A stretch of 64,000 nt of DNA. It comes from Qipengyuania marisflavi (lineage in GTDB: Bacteria > Pseudomonadota > Alphaproteobacteria > Sphingomonadales > Sphingomonadaceae). The stretch covers positions 186,001-250,000 of the forward strand of contig NZ_VCAO01000002.1 in the NCBI RefSeq assembly GCF_005884405.1, read 5' to 3'. Below the pieces are notes generated by a model. It had not been told where the DNA came from and searched no databases. It saw only the letters and a program-made list of their open reading frames with translations. A program made the translations under genes and the position numbers. Below are positions 46,557 to 55,525 of the stretch, piece after piece (the stretch's first letter is position 1; every line of letters starts with the position of its first letter).

Positions 46557-47554
46557 GCGCCCTGTTCCGCCTCGGCCTTGTCTGCGGGGGTCCAGCCTTC
46601 ACCGATCCCGCTCGACAGCCCCATGCGCCGCCACAGGCGGACGGCCAGCCAGACCAGCAGGCCCAGCGGCAGCAGCACCGTGACCACCAGGATCAGGAAG
46701 GCGACCAGGTTGCCAAGAATCTTGCCAATGGCGCCCCAGGCGTCGCGGATCGGATCGGTGAAGCCGCCTGAACTGGGTGTCCCGGCGGAATAGGCGATTT
46801 CCATCTGGCTGAAGGCAACGCGGCTGCGCATCTCGGTCAGCCAGCTGCGTGCCTGATCGATCTCCTCATTGACCTGCGCCACGCCGCGCTCGGCCTCCAC
46901 CAGTTCTGCGACAGTGCCCTTGCGGCTGCGCAGGACCTCCATCAGACGATCGCGCAAGATGCTGCGCGCGCGCAGCCGTGCCTCGGTATCGACAATCCGC
47001 TTGGACAAATCCTCACCCTCGATGGATGAGGCAATCAATTCGCCATCCGCTTTGCCAGTTGCTGCGCTCAGATCCTTGCCAAAACGGCGCGCTTCACCCG
47101 CAGCGACAGCCAGTGTCAGGCTGCCGGAGGAATAATCGCCTTCCTCGTCGACCTGCTCCATCGAGATGATCCGGCACAGATCGGGGCCTTTGTTCTCGCA
47201 CATATCGGCATGGCGTTCCTGCAAGGGCTTGATGCCATCTGCGGGCAAGCGAAAGCCGTAGGAATAGCGATAGGCCACTTTCGGCATGCCGACCGGGATG
47301 GCGGGGATACCCGGGCCAGCCGTGGAGGATTCTGTGCCCATTGTGGAAGCAGGGACGCGCGCCGGCGGCGGTGGCGGCAGTTCCCGCATTGCGGACGATT
47401 CGCTGCTGGGTTCGGAAAAGGCGTAATCCGCTGGCGGGGCCATCGCGACATCCGCAGTTGTGACATATTCGGCTTGCTTCGTGTCATCGCCCGCCTCGCT
47501 GCACGCAGCGCAAAGCGCCGTGGTTGCCAGCACGCCCGACATTAAAATTCGCAT
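46553..47554 (-). CDS. DUF4349 lipoprotein with C-terminal membrane helix
   Basis: 333 residues. A lipobox near CAAC gives a lipidated N-terminus. The DUF4349 core has SGSLTLAVAAGEARRFGKDL and a central coiled coil (about 170-235), and a transmembrane helix lies near VAFLILVVTVLLPLGLLVWLAVR, followed by a short tail. Function is unknown; the family is often near sigma/anti-sigma or stress genes. ATG 47554 follows AGGAGA. The upstream palindrome is shared with tonB. The stop overlaps fdx. Confidence 0.85.
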   Translation of the reverse strand: MRILMSGVLATTALCAACSEAGDDTKQAEYVTTADVAMAPPADYAFSEPSSESSAMRELPPPPPARVPASTMGTESSTAGPGIPAIPVGMPKVAYRYSYGFRLPADGIKPLQERHADMCENKGPDLCRIISMEQVDEEGDYSSGSLTLAVAAGEARRFGKDLSAATGKADGELIASSIEGEDLSKRIVDTEARLRARSILRDRLMEVLRSRKGTVAELVEAERGVAQVNEEIDQARSWLTEMRSRVAFSQMEIAYSAGTPSSGGFTDPIRDAWGAIGKILGNLVAFLILVVTVLLPLGLLVWLAVRLWRRMGLSSGIGEGWTPADKAEAEQGA

Positions 47555-47641
47555 CACTGTCTCCTCTTCCCAAATAACCCAACTCCCGCCGTGCCACATT
47601 GTTGCCATAATTGCGACACAAAGAAAACACATTTAGGCTTG

Positions 47642-47653
47642 ATGTTACAACAT
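47642..47653 (-). promoter_or_regulatory. Palindromic operator candidate upstream of the DUF4349 gene
   Basis: ATGTT-AC-AACAT at 47642-47653, 88 bp before the ATG, identical in its 12-bp core to the tonB operator candidate. The regulator is unknown. Confidence 0.5.
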
Positions 47654-47716
47654 ATCGTAAATGAAATGTTAGCCACAGGCAATGGGTTTGGTGATCAGGC
47701 AGCCCCGGACGCATAC

Positions 47717-47748
47717 TAAAAGACCCCACCGCATCGCTGCGGCAGGGC
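47717..47748 (-). terminator. Probable terminator of the PfpI gene
   Basis: On the minus strand, a GC-rich stem (CCCtGCCGCA / TGCGGtGGG) with a GCGA loop is followed by TCTTTT, 26 bp after the PfpI-family stop. Confidence 0.6.
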
Positions 47749-47773
47749 CAAAATTCTGTGTTTTGTGAGTAAG

Positions 47774-48340
47774 TTAGGTGGTTTCCATCTCGTGTGCCTT
47801 GGCCTTTTCGCCAAGCATCTCGATCATTGCCTTGCTGAAGGCCGGAATATCGTCAGGATTGCGGCTGGTGATCAGATTGCCATCAATAGCGACTTCGCAA
47901 TCGACCACATTTGCGCCCGCATTGGTCAAATCGATGCGCAATGATGGCCAGCTGGTTACGGTCTTGCCGTTCACCAATCCGGCATCGATCAGCAGCCAGG
48001 GCGCATGGCAGATTGCCGCAATCGGCTTGTCTGCAGCACCGAATTTCTTGACGATATCGATCGCCTTATCGCTCATGCGCAAGATGTCGGGGTTCATCTG
48101 GCCGCCTGGCAGGAGCAGGCCGTCATAATCTGCGATGTCGCCAAAATCATCGACGGTCTTGTCGACAGTGACGGCCTCGCCCCAATCCTTGTCGTCCCAG
48201 CCTTTGATTTCACCGCTTTCCAGGCTCACCACAGTGGTCCGGTAACCGGCGTCTTCCAGATTGGCCTTGGGCTTCATCAGCTCCGACTGTTCGAAGCCGT
48301 TGGTGGCAAGGATCATGATGCGTTTGGTGTGGTGGCTCAT
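47774..48340 (-). CDS. DJ-1/PfpI family protein (protease/glyoxalase-like)
   Basis: 188 residues, cytosolic. The class I glutamine-amidotransferase-like fold shows GLLLPGGQMNP and the nucleophile elbow AAICHAPWLLIDAG with the active cysteine. This layout matches PfpI-type deglycases or proteases, often stress-related; the reaction here is not proven. ATG 48340 is preceded by CGGAGAT. The long open frame upstream of it runs antisense through parC and is not coding. Divergent from parC. Confidence 0.9.
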   Translation of the reverse strand: MSHHTKRIMILATNGFEQSELMKPKANLEDAGYRTTVVSLESGEIKGWDDKDWGEAVTVDKTVDDFGDIADYDGLLLPGGQMNPDILRMSDKAIDIVKKFGAADKPIAAICHAPWLLIDAGLVNGKTVTSWPSLRIDLTNAGANVVDCEVAIDGNLITSRNPDDIPAFSKAMIEMLGEKAKAHEMETT

Positions 48341-48439
48341 AGGTAGATCTCCGTGAATTGCGTTCACCAGACCTACGTGTGGGGAAAGCGGAACGTTCCG
48401 CGTTGTTAGCCGAGCCGTGGCAGTGGTAGGGCGGACGGC

Positions 48440-50734
48440 ATGGCTATCAAAGAACTTGATGCAGACGGCGCCGATCCCTTCGATGCAATCGTCGATGCGC
48501 CTTTCGATTCGGCGCTCAGTGAACGCTATCTGGTCTATGCGCTGTCGACCATTACTGCGCGTTCGCTGCCCGATCTGCGCGACGGGTTGAAGCCGGTCCA
48601 TCGCCGCCTGCTGTGGGCGATGCGCCAGCTGAAGCTTGACCCCACCAGCGCCTTCAAGAAATCGGCCCGCGTGGTGGGCGATGTGATCGGCAAATATCAC
48701 CCGCATGGTGATGCCTCGGTCTATGATGCGATGGTCCGGCTGGCGCAGGATTTTGCGCTGCGTTACCCGCTGGTCGAAGGTCAGGGGAACTTCGGCAATA
48801 TCGACGGGGATAATGCCGCCGCCTATCGTTACACCGAAGCGCGCATGACCCGCACCGCCCTGCGGCTGATGGAAGGGCTGGATGCGGGTACGGTCGATTT
48901 TATCCCGACCTATAATGGCGAAGAGGAAGAGCCGGAGATTTTCCCCGGCCTGTTCCCCAATCTGCTGGCCAATGGTGCGAGCGGGATCGCGGTGGGCATG
49001 GCGACCAATATCCCCAGCCACAATGTCGCTGAAATCGTCGATGCCACTTTGGAGCTGATCGACAATCCGCATGTCGAACACGCACGGTTGATGGAGCTGT
49101 TCCACGGACCCGATTTCGCCACAGGCGGCCTGGTGGTGGACAGCCCCGAAGCCATCGCCGCGGCGTACGAAACCGGGCGCGGCAGTTTCCGCCTGCGCGG
49201 GCGCTTCCACGCCGCCGAGGTGGAGAGCGATGATGATCGCGACGCCGGGATAGAGCGGCTGGGCGCAGGCCAGTGGCAGCTGGTGATCAGCGAAATTCCG
49301 TATCAGGTCCAGAAGGGCAAGCTGATCGAACAGATCGCGCAGCTGATCGCCGATCGCAAGCTGCCGATTCTGGAGGACGTGCGCGATGAAAGCGACGAAT
49401 CGATCCGCATCGTGCTGGTCCCGCGCAGCCGCAATGTCGACCCCGAACTGCTCAAGGAATCGCTCTATAAGCTGACCGATCTGGAAACCCGTTTCGGCCT
49501 TAACCTCAACGTGCTCGACGCCACACGCACGCCGATGGTTATGGGCCTCAAGGAATTGCTGGGCCACTGGACCGCCAGCCAGATCGACATATTGCAACGC
49601 CGCAGCCGCCACCGGCTGGAGCAGATCGCGCGGCGGCTTGAGCTGGTCGAAGGCTATATCATCGCCTTCCTCAACCTTGACCGGATCATCGAGATTATCC
49701 GTACCGAGGACGAGCCCAAGCCGGTGATGATGGCCGAGTTCGCGCTGACCGACCGTCAGGCAGAAGCCATCCTGAATATGCGGCTGCGGTCCCTGCGCAA
49801 GCTTGAGGAAATGGAACTGCGCAAGGAGCACGCCACGCTGCTCAAGGAACAGGAAGAGCTGAACAAGCTGCTCGACAGCCCGGCGCGGCAACGCACCCGG
49901 CTCAAGCGCGATCTGACCGCGCTGCGCAAGGAATATGGCGAGGATACCGCGCTGGGCCGCCGCCGCACCACTATTGCCGAGGCCGCGCCTGCGGTGGAAT
50001 TCAGCATGGATGCGATGATCGAGAAAGAGCCGGTGACGGTCATCCTGTCACAGCGCGGCTGGATTCGCGGTGCGAAAGGGCATCTGCCGCTGGATCAGGA
50101 CTGGAAGTTCAAGGAAGGCGACGGGCCGGCCTTTGTGTTGCACGCGCAGACCACCGACAAGCTGTTGCTGGCGGCGGACAATGGCCGTTTCTATACACTG
50201 GGCGCGGACAAATTGCCCGGCGCGCGCGGCTTTGGTGAACCGTTGCGCAACACGCTGGACATCGACACCGAGGCGCAGATTGCCGCGCTGGTGGTACACA
50301 GGCCGGGGCAGCGGCTGTTGCTGGTGGCCAGCACCGGCAAGGGCTTTGCCGCCGCGACCGAAACGATCCTGGCGGAAACCCGCAAGGGGCGGCAGGTCGT
50401 CAATCTGAAAGGCGAGGCGAAACTGGCCGTGGTCCGCCCGATTCCTGAGGGACACGATCATGTCGCGGTGATGGGCGACAACCGCAAGCTGGTGGTGTTC
50501 AATCTTGAGGAACTGCCCGATCTGGCGCGCGGGCAGGGCGTGGCGCTGCAGCGCTACCGCGATGGCGGGCTGGCCGATGCCACCACCTTCGCGCTGGCCG
50601 AAGGGCTGAGCTGGACGATGGGCGGCAAGGGCGACCGGACCCGCACGGAAAGCGATATGTGGCAATGGAAAGTCGCGCGCGGCGGGGCCGGGCGGATGCC
50701 GCCGCAAGGCTTCCCGCGCGACAACCATTTCTGA
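48440..50734 (+). CDS. parC: DNA topoisomerase IV subunit A
   Basis: 764-residue breakage-reunion subunit for chromosome decatenation with ParE. The N-terminal winged helix region has the catalytic Tyr131 in AAYRYTEARMT; the C-terminal beta-pinwheel follows about residue 500. The quinolone-determining segment reads HPHGDASVYDAMV: Ala92 and Asp96 stand where Escherichia coli ParC has Ser80 and Glu84. ATG 48440 fits the family N-terminus. parE is not in the window. Confidence 0.96.
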   Translation: MAIKELDADGADPFDAIVDAPFDSALSERYLVYALSTITARSLPDLRDGLKPVHRRLLWAMRQLKLDPTSAFKKSARVVGDVIGKYHPHGDASVYDAMVRLAQDFALRYPLVEGQGNFGNIDGDNAAAYRYTEARMTRTALRLMEGLDAGTVDFIPTYNGEEEEPEIFPGLFPNLLANGASGIAVGMATNIPSHNVAEIVDATLELIDNPHVEHARLMELFHGPDFATGGLVVDSPEAIAAAYETGRGSFRLRGRFHAAEVESDDDRDAGIERLGAGQWQLVISEIPYQVQKGKLIEQIAQLIADRKLPILEDVRDESDESIRIVLVPRSRNVDPELLKESLYKLTDLETRFGLNLNVLDATRTPMVMGLKELLGHWTASQIDILQRRSRHRLEQIARRLELVEGYIIAFLNLDRIIEIIRTEDEPKPVMMAEFALTDRQAEAILNMRLRSLRKLEEMELRKEHATLLKEQEELNKLLDSPARQRTRLKRDLTALRKEYGEDTALGRRRTTIAEAAPAVEFSMDAMIEKEPVTVILSQRGWIRGAKGHLPLDQDWKFKEGDGPAFVLHAQTTDKLLLAADNGRFYTLGADKLPGARGFGEPLRNTLDIDTEAQIAALVVHRPGQRLLLVASTGKGFAAATETILAETRKGRQVVNLKGEAKLAVVRPIPEGHDHVAVMGDNRKLVVFNLEELPDLARGQGVALQRYRDGGLADATTFALAEGLSWTMGGKGDRTRTESDMWQWKVARGGAGRMPPQGFPRDNHF

Positions 50735-50756
50735 TCGCGCCAGTTTTAGACCAGCG

Positions 50757-51935
50757 TTACGTTTCAGCCAAGATAGCGGCGAGCAATTCCAGCGTCCGTT
50801 CACGGCCTGGAAAATGTTCGGCGACCCAGCGTTTCTCGACCGCTTGCAAGACGCGCGCGACCTCAGGCCCTTTGCCAACTCCGCGCGCGACAATCTCGCC
50901 GCCTTTGAGCGGCAATTGCGGAATGTCCCAATCTTTCAGCGGTGCCGGGTCCGCGCCGGTCAGCAGCAGCCGGTCGGTCGCGCACTCGGCACCCTTGCCA
51001 TAGGCGAGCGCGCGGGGATGCTCGCCGTCACGCATATCGCGCGCGGCAACACAGGTCAGCCGCTCGCGCTGGCTGCGCGACAGCCGCAGGCGGGCGGAAA
51101 CGCTTTCGGCCACCGGCGGGATGGCGGGCAGCAGCGCGGCCAGCCGGCGCATCGCATCGGGCGCGATATCGGCTTCGCGCTCGGCGGCGATCAGCTTGCC
51201 CAACGCCTCGACCTCACGCCGTCCGCATTCGGGCAGCACGACTTGCAGCACGGTCAACGCGCGCATTTTGGCGATGGTGGGTGCCGGGTCGGGCAGCGCC
51301 AGCAAATTCTGCAATTCCCATCCCACCCGCTCCCGGCTCAGGCCCTTCAGCGCCGGGGCAAGCTCGGCACAGGCCGCGCTGGCGGTGTCGTCCCATTCGC
51401 CGCCAAAGCGTGTCTGGAAGCGGAAGAACCGCAGGATGCGCAAGTGGTCCTCGCGAATGCGGGTGCGGGCATCGCCGATAAACCGCACACGGTGCGCCGC
51501 CAGATCGTCCAGCCCGCCGAAATAGTCGGAAATTTCGCCGGTTTCCGGGTGCGCATAAAGTGCGTTGATCGTGAAATCGCGCCGCGCGGCATCCTCGCGC
51601 CAATCCTGCGAAAAAGCGATGGTGGCGCGGCGGCCATCGGTGGCGACGTCATGACGCAGCGTGGTGATCTCGACATTACCATCGGGCAGGATCGCAGTGA
51701 CCGTGCCGTGGTCGATTCCAGTGGGAATGGTGCGGATGCCCGCATCCTTGCAGCGGTCGATCACGGCCGCCGGGTGGTGCCGTGTCGCCGCGTCGATGTC
51801 GTGTGCGGGATAGCCCAGCAAAGTGTCGCGCACACAGCCGCCGACCCAGCGAATCTCGTCAGCGCCCAATGCCTGCACCAGCTGCGCCAGATCCCCGCGC
51901 CGGGTCCATGCGATATCGGGCAGATGCTCAGCCAT
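50757..51935 (-). CDS. CCA tRNA nucleotidyltransferase / poly(A) polymerase family
   Basis: 392 residues of the class II nucleotidyltransferase family: WVGGCVRDTLLGYPAHDIDAATRH holds the catalytic GxRD...DxD motif, followed by RRDFTINALYAH and the RRRILRFFRF-like EDHLRILRFFRF. It adds or repairs the tRNA CCA end, or polyadenylates RNA; the two cannot be separated by eye. Both tRNAs here encode CCA, so repair is likely. ATG 51935 overlaps the Nudix stop by 8 bp. Confidence 0.9.
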   Translation of the reverse strand: MAEHLPDIAWTRRGDLAQLVQALGADEIRWVGGCVRDTLLGYPAHDIDAATRHHPAAVIDRCKDAGIRTIPTGIDHGTVTAILPDGNVEITTLRHDVATDGRRATIAFSQDWREDAARRDFTINALYAHPETGEISDYFGGLDDLAAHRVRFIGDARTRIREDHLRILRFFRFQTRFGGEWDDTASAACAELAPALKGLSRERVGWELQNLLALPDPAPTIAKMRALTVLQVVLPECGRREVEALGKLIAAEREADIAPDAMRRLAALLPAIPPVAESVSARLRLSRSQRERLTCVAARDMRDGEHPRALAYGKGAECATDRLLLTGADPAPLKDWDIPQLPLKGGEIVARGVGKGPEVARVLQAVEKRWVAEHFPGRERTLELLAAILAET

Positions 51936-52533
51936 TGGCATCTTCGTCCCAATGCAACCGGCGTGACAAGTTCCAGCAGATCGCAGCGGTAACGCCCCAG
52001 ATGCGGTAACCGTGCCAGTCCATTTCCAGAAAATCGCGCTGCGCACCCTTCCAGAACACCGAATTGCGGGTCCAGCGCGCATCATCCATCAGCAGCGACA
52101 GCGGACATTCAAACCAGCTTTCCACCTCGCGCGCGTCGGGCTGGATCGGCAAATCTGCGGGAACGGTCGCCAGCACCGGAGTGATGTCGAAGCCGGTGCC
52201 GGTCTGATACCTGTCGGTCGTGCCGATAATGCGCACCTGATCGGCGGCGATGCCCAGCTCCTCCTCCGCTTCGCGCAGCGCTGCGGCAATCGCATCCTCG
52301 CCGTGATCCAGCTTGCCGCCGGGGAAGGCGACTTGTCCCGGGTGATCACGCATGGTGCGCGGGCGCTGGGTCAGCAGCACGCCGGGTTCCTCGCGGTCGG
52401 TCACGGCGATCAGCACGGCGGCCTGCGCAGTGCGCGCCGCATCGGCAAAATTGGCGTCGGACAGCAAGCCGTCGACAGTCCTGTCATGACCCGCTGCGAA
52501 CATTTCCGACAACCGCTCGAACAGCGCGCTCAT
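51928..52533 (-). CDS. Nudix hydrolase, CoA pyrophosphatase-like
   Basis: 201 residues. The Nudix box GGKLDHGEDAIAAALREAEEELGI fits G-x5-E-x7-RE-UxEExGU, and the flanking PRTMRDHPGQVAFPGG is the extended CoA-type signature. It would cleave CoA or related pyrophosphates. It overlaps DUF1285 (ATGA) and the CCA gene, forming a three-gene run DUF1285-Nudix-CCA. Substrate specificity is inferred from the extended motif only. Confidence 0.88.
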   Translation of the reverse strand: MSALFERLSEMFAAGHDRTVDGLLSDANFADAARTAQAAVLIAVTDREEPGVLLTQRPRTMRDHPGQVAFPGGKLDHGEDAIAAALREAEEELGIAADQVRIIGTTDRYQTGTGFDITPVLATVPADLPIQPDAREVESWFECPLSLLMDDARWTRNSVFWKGAQRDFLEMDWHGYRIWGVTAAICWNLSRRLHWDEDANG

Positions 52534-53078
52534 GCAGGCAGCAGCGAAAAAGCCGCGCCGCCGCTGCGCACGGTCCAGTTATCACCCTGCGCCAGCGCGA
52601 TTTGTGCCAATTGTTCATAGGTCGATCGGTTGAGCCGCGCCTCACATCCCCGGCGCACCATCACGTAAATCGCCGGTGCATCAGCATCGCCTGCCGCGCG
52701 GATCGGATTGTCCGGCCCGGCAATCACCAGCTCGTCAGTGGCCAGCCGGAACGCCAGATCACCCTCGGCCAGTTGGCAGTCGACCGCGATAAAGGCGGCA
52801 TCTTCGACCGCAATCGACAGTTTCTGGAAGGGTGTGACCAGCCAGTGCTGGCCGGTATCGTCGCGGGTCAGCAGACCGGAAAATGCGCGGACCATTGCCG
52901 TGCGGGATATTGGCGAGCCTTCATGATACCAGGTGCCATCGGCGGCGATGCGCATCTGGCTGTCGGCGGATTCCTGCGGGCTCCATTGCTCGACCGGCGG
53001 CAATTTGCGCTGCGCCACCTGATCGGCAATCTGCGCCAGTGACAGTCCGGCAAGTTCGGGAGGGGGATCGTAAGGCAT
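52530..53078 (-). CDS. DUF1285 protein
   Basis: 182-residue cytosolic protein of the DUF1285 family, with the early WSPQESADSQMRIAADGTWYHEGSPI segment and the C-terminal half YVMVRRGCEARLNRSTYEQL. Structural relatives suggest a two-domain PH-like fold; the function is unknown. It is first in the DUF1285-Nudix-CCA run. ATG 53078 is 28 bp from the GNAT gene. Confidence 0.85.
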   Translation of the reverse strand: MPYDPPPELAGLSLAQIADQVAQRKLPPVEQWSPQESADSQMRIAADGTWYHEGSPISRTAMVRAFSGLLTRDDTGQHWLVTPFQKLSIAVEDAAFIAVDCQLAEGDLAFRLATDELVIAGPDNPIRAAGDADAPAIYVMVRRGCEARLNRSTYEQLAQIALAQGDNWTVRSGGAAFSLLPA

Positions 53079-53106
53079 CGTTATGCAAGGCGATGCCAGA
53101 GCTTGG

Positions 53107-53649
53107 CTATTTCGCCAAGGCCTGCGTGGTTTCTTCGGTCCAGCCGCCCACCATTCCCGCGCGCGGCAGGATGGCGGGCTGGGCGCAGCGGACCAGCAGG
53201 CGTGCGGGGTCGAACGGGCCGGGACAATGCCAACCGGCGGTGTGCGCGGCTGTGAAGTCCCAGCGGCCGTAATAGTCGGGATCGCCGATCATCATCTGGG
53301 GCAGCGGAGCCGTGTCCCCTGCCGAAGCGTCAATCGCCCCTAGCGCAGCGGCCATCAGCGCCTTGCCAAAGCCTTCGCCCTGCCGACCCGGCATCACCGC
53401 GACCGGGCCGACCATCATCATCGGATGCGGGCGGCCATCGGGATCGGTCAGCGCCACGGGCCAGACCTGAATCGATCCGGCCAGATACTCCTCATCGTCC
53501 AGCACCGCGAAGCTGAGCGGCTCTAGCGGCGCAATACCTTCGCGAATCCGGTAGGCTGTGCGCGCCAATCGCCCGGTTCCAAAGGCGGCATCAAGCAGCG
53601 TTTCGATCAATGGGGCGTCAACGGCAGACAGGGGGACAAGGGTGGCCAT
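53107..53649 (-). CDS. GNAT-family N-acetyltransferase
   Basis: 180 residues with the acetyl-CoA binding strand and loop VGPVAVMPGRQGEGFGKALMAAAL, the GNAT motif A. The C-terminal part has a less conserved YYGRWDF. It resembles YhbS-type small-molecule or protein acetyltransferases; the target is unknown. It is in the same direction as DUF1285 and probably in the same transcript. The 53650-53715 gap holds no gene. Confidence 0.85.
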   Translation of the reverse strand: MATLVPLSAVDAPLIETLLDAAFGTGRLARTAYRIREGIAPLEPLSFAVLDDEEYLAGSIQVWPVALTDPDGRPHPMMMVGPVAVMPGRQGEGFGKALMAAALGAIDASAGDTAPLPQMMIGDPDYYGRWDFTAAHTAGWHCPGPFDPARLLVRCAQPAILPRAGMVGGWTEETTQALAK

Positions 53650-53715
53650 GCGGCGCGCCGATTAGGTGGGTGCGCGCGCAGTGTCGATCAATTTCGCCTT
53701 GGCCGGCGTAAAGGC

Positions 53716-54900
53716 TCAGCCGGGCGTCAATCGCAGCAAGCGCCCGTTCTCGCCATCCTCCAGCACCCACAAAGCGCCGTCTGGCCCTTCGATCACCGAA
53801 CGGATCCGCTTGCCCATCGGATACCGCGCCGCCTCGCGCGCGGTCTCGCCGTCCAGCGCGACCCGGATCAACGCCTCTGTCTTCAGGCCCGAGATCAGCG
53901 CATGGCCCTTCCACCCGGCAAACATATCGCCGCGATAGATCATCAGATTGCCCGGCGCGATCACCGGCGTCCAGCCGATTGCCGGTGCGGCCAGATCGGG
54001 GCGGGAGGCGTGGCCGGGGATCGCCTTGCCATCGTAATGCACACCGTCAGACACCACGGGCCAGCCGTAATTCGCACCCGCCCGCACCAGATTGAGTTCA
54101 TCGCCGCCCTTCGGCCCATGCTCCAGATCCCACAGCCGGCCCTGCGCATCGAACGCCAGTCCCAGCACATTGCGATGGCCATAGCTCCAGATTTCGCGCG
54201 TCACCGGGTCATTCACAACCGCCTCATTGCCAACCCCCATCGGGTTTCCGGGGGCGGGCTGCCCGTCCAGCGTCAGCCGCACGATCGAGCCGAGATTGTT
54301 GCCCAGATCCTGTGCCGGCTGCATTTTCTGCCGGTCCCCGCTGGAAACAAACAGGTGCTGTTCGTCCGGGCTGATCGCAATGCGATGCGAATAATGGCCG
54401 CGCCCGGTGACCTTTGGTGCCTGCCGCCAGATTACTGTCAGGCCGCGAATGTCGCAGGTCTGGTGCTCTTCACACACCAATGTCCCCTTGCCGACCACTG
54501 CGCCGCGCGTGTTGCCGCTGCCCGCCTCGGCCCAGCTGAGGAAAATCGTGCGTGCGGTGAGGGTGTCCGCTGCCTCGCTGGGCAGGAAGGCAATGTCGCC
54601 CAATCCGCCCTGGCCGCCGTAATCAACGTTCGGCACGCCGGTTACAAAGATCGCCCGCCCATTGGGTTCGCGCCCCTTGATCGTGCCGCCCATTTCAGTG
54701 ACAAAGATCACCCCGGTGCCCGGTGCGAAGGCCGCGGCCCAAGGCTCCTCGAACGTGCCCATTTCCTCGATCACAAAGGTCTTGTCTGGGTTCGGCGTGG
54801 AGCTGGTCACGGCGCTATCCCCGCTGGCGGCGGGCGCGCAGCTTGCGGCCATCAGGGCGAGGGTCGATAGGGCGAGGCTGAGCTTGAGGCGTGTGATCAT
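53716..54900 (-). CDS. PQQ-dependent sugar dehydrogenase-like lipoprotein
   Basis: 394 residues. The signal peptide ends at AASC, a lipobox. The six-bladed propeller of the soluble glucose/sorbosone dehydrogenase family follows (WAAAFAPGTGVIFVTE, GGQGGLGDIAF, and the catalytic region GHRNVLGLAFDAQGRLWDLEHGPKGGDELNL). PQQ and calcium sites are expected but not verified. It oxidises aldoses in the periplasm by family; the substrate is open. The start shares CATG with rnhB. Confidence 0.86.
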   Translation of the reverse strand: MITRLKLSLALSTLALMAASCAPAASGDSAVTSSTPNPDKTFVIEEMGTFEEPWAAAFAPGTGVIFVTEMGGTIKGREPNGRAIFVTGVPNVDYGGQGGLGDIAFLPSEAADTLTARTIFLSWAEAGSGNTRGAVVGKGTLVCEEHQTCDIRGLTVIWRQAPKVTGRGHYSHRIAISPDEQHLFVSSGDRQKMQPAQDLGNNLGSIVRLTLDGQPAPGNPMGVGNEAVVNDPVTREIWSYGHRNVLGLAFDAQGRLWDLEHGPKGGDELNLVRAGANYGWPVVSDGVHYDGKAIPGHASRPDLAAPAIGWTPVIAPGNLMIYRGDMFAGWKGHALISGLKTEALIRVALDGETAREAARYPMGKRIRSVIEGPDGALWVLEDGENGRLLRLTPG

Positions 54901-55525
54901 GTTAAGTGCAACTCCCGAAAACGGCTTGGGTGCCGCACCGCTGGTCATCGGGGTCGATGAGGCAGGGCGCGGCCCGCTGGCTGGCCCTGTGGTGGCGGCT
55001 GCGGTGGTTTTGTGCAAGCCATGCCCCGGCGGGCTCGACGATTCCAAAAAGCTTTCGGCGAAGAAACGTGCCGCGCTGGAGCCGCAGATCTTGCGCCGCT
55101 GCGCCTGGGGGCTGGGGGTGGTGGAGGTGGCCGATATCGACCGCCTCAACATCTTCGGCGCGACCATGCTGGCGATGACGCTGGCTGTCGAGCACTTGGT
55201 CGATGCGCTGGGAGGCGATCCCGAAGCAGTGCTGATCGATGGCAATATGACCCCCGCCGGACGCACCGCAGGGTGGTGCTGGCCAGCTCGCGCCATCGTG
55301 GGCGGCGATGCGCTGGAGCCTTGCATCTCAGCCGCCTCGATACTCGCCAAGGAACACCGCGACCGCATCATGCGCGAAGCCGCGCGCCAGCATCCGCATT
55401 ACGGGTGGGAGCGCAATATGGGCTATGGAACACAGGCGCACATCGAAGCATTGCACAGGCATGGGCCAACCCCGCTGCACCGCCGCAGCTTCGCGCCTGT
55501 TTCACAAATGGAGATGTTCGCGTGA
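54899..55525 (+). CDS. rnhB: Ribonuclease HII
   Basis: Removes ribonucleotides from DNA and RNA from hybrids. 208 residues. The active-site acids are visible: D20-E21 in GVDEAGRG and D114 in LIDGN, with CISAASILAKEHRD following. ATG 54899 overlaps the divergent dehydrogenase start in CATG. Its stop overlaps the SDR start (GTGA). Confidence 0.95.
   Translation: MLSATPENGLGAAPLVIGVDEAGRGPLAGPVVAAAVVLCKPCPGGLDDSKKLSAKKRAALEPQILRRCAWGLGVVEVADIDRLNIFGATMLAMTLAVEHLVDALGGDPEAVLIDGNMTPAGRTAGWCWPARAIVGGDALEPCISAASILAKEHRDRIMREAARQHPHYGWERNMGYGTQAHIEALHRHGPTPLHRRSFAPVSQMEMFA

Noticed and set aside
48341-49891. Long N-terminal extension of the PfpI-family ORF through parC
   Set aside because: It runs antisense through parC; the ATG at 48340 has a ribosome binding site and begins the conserved domain.
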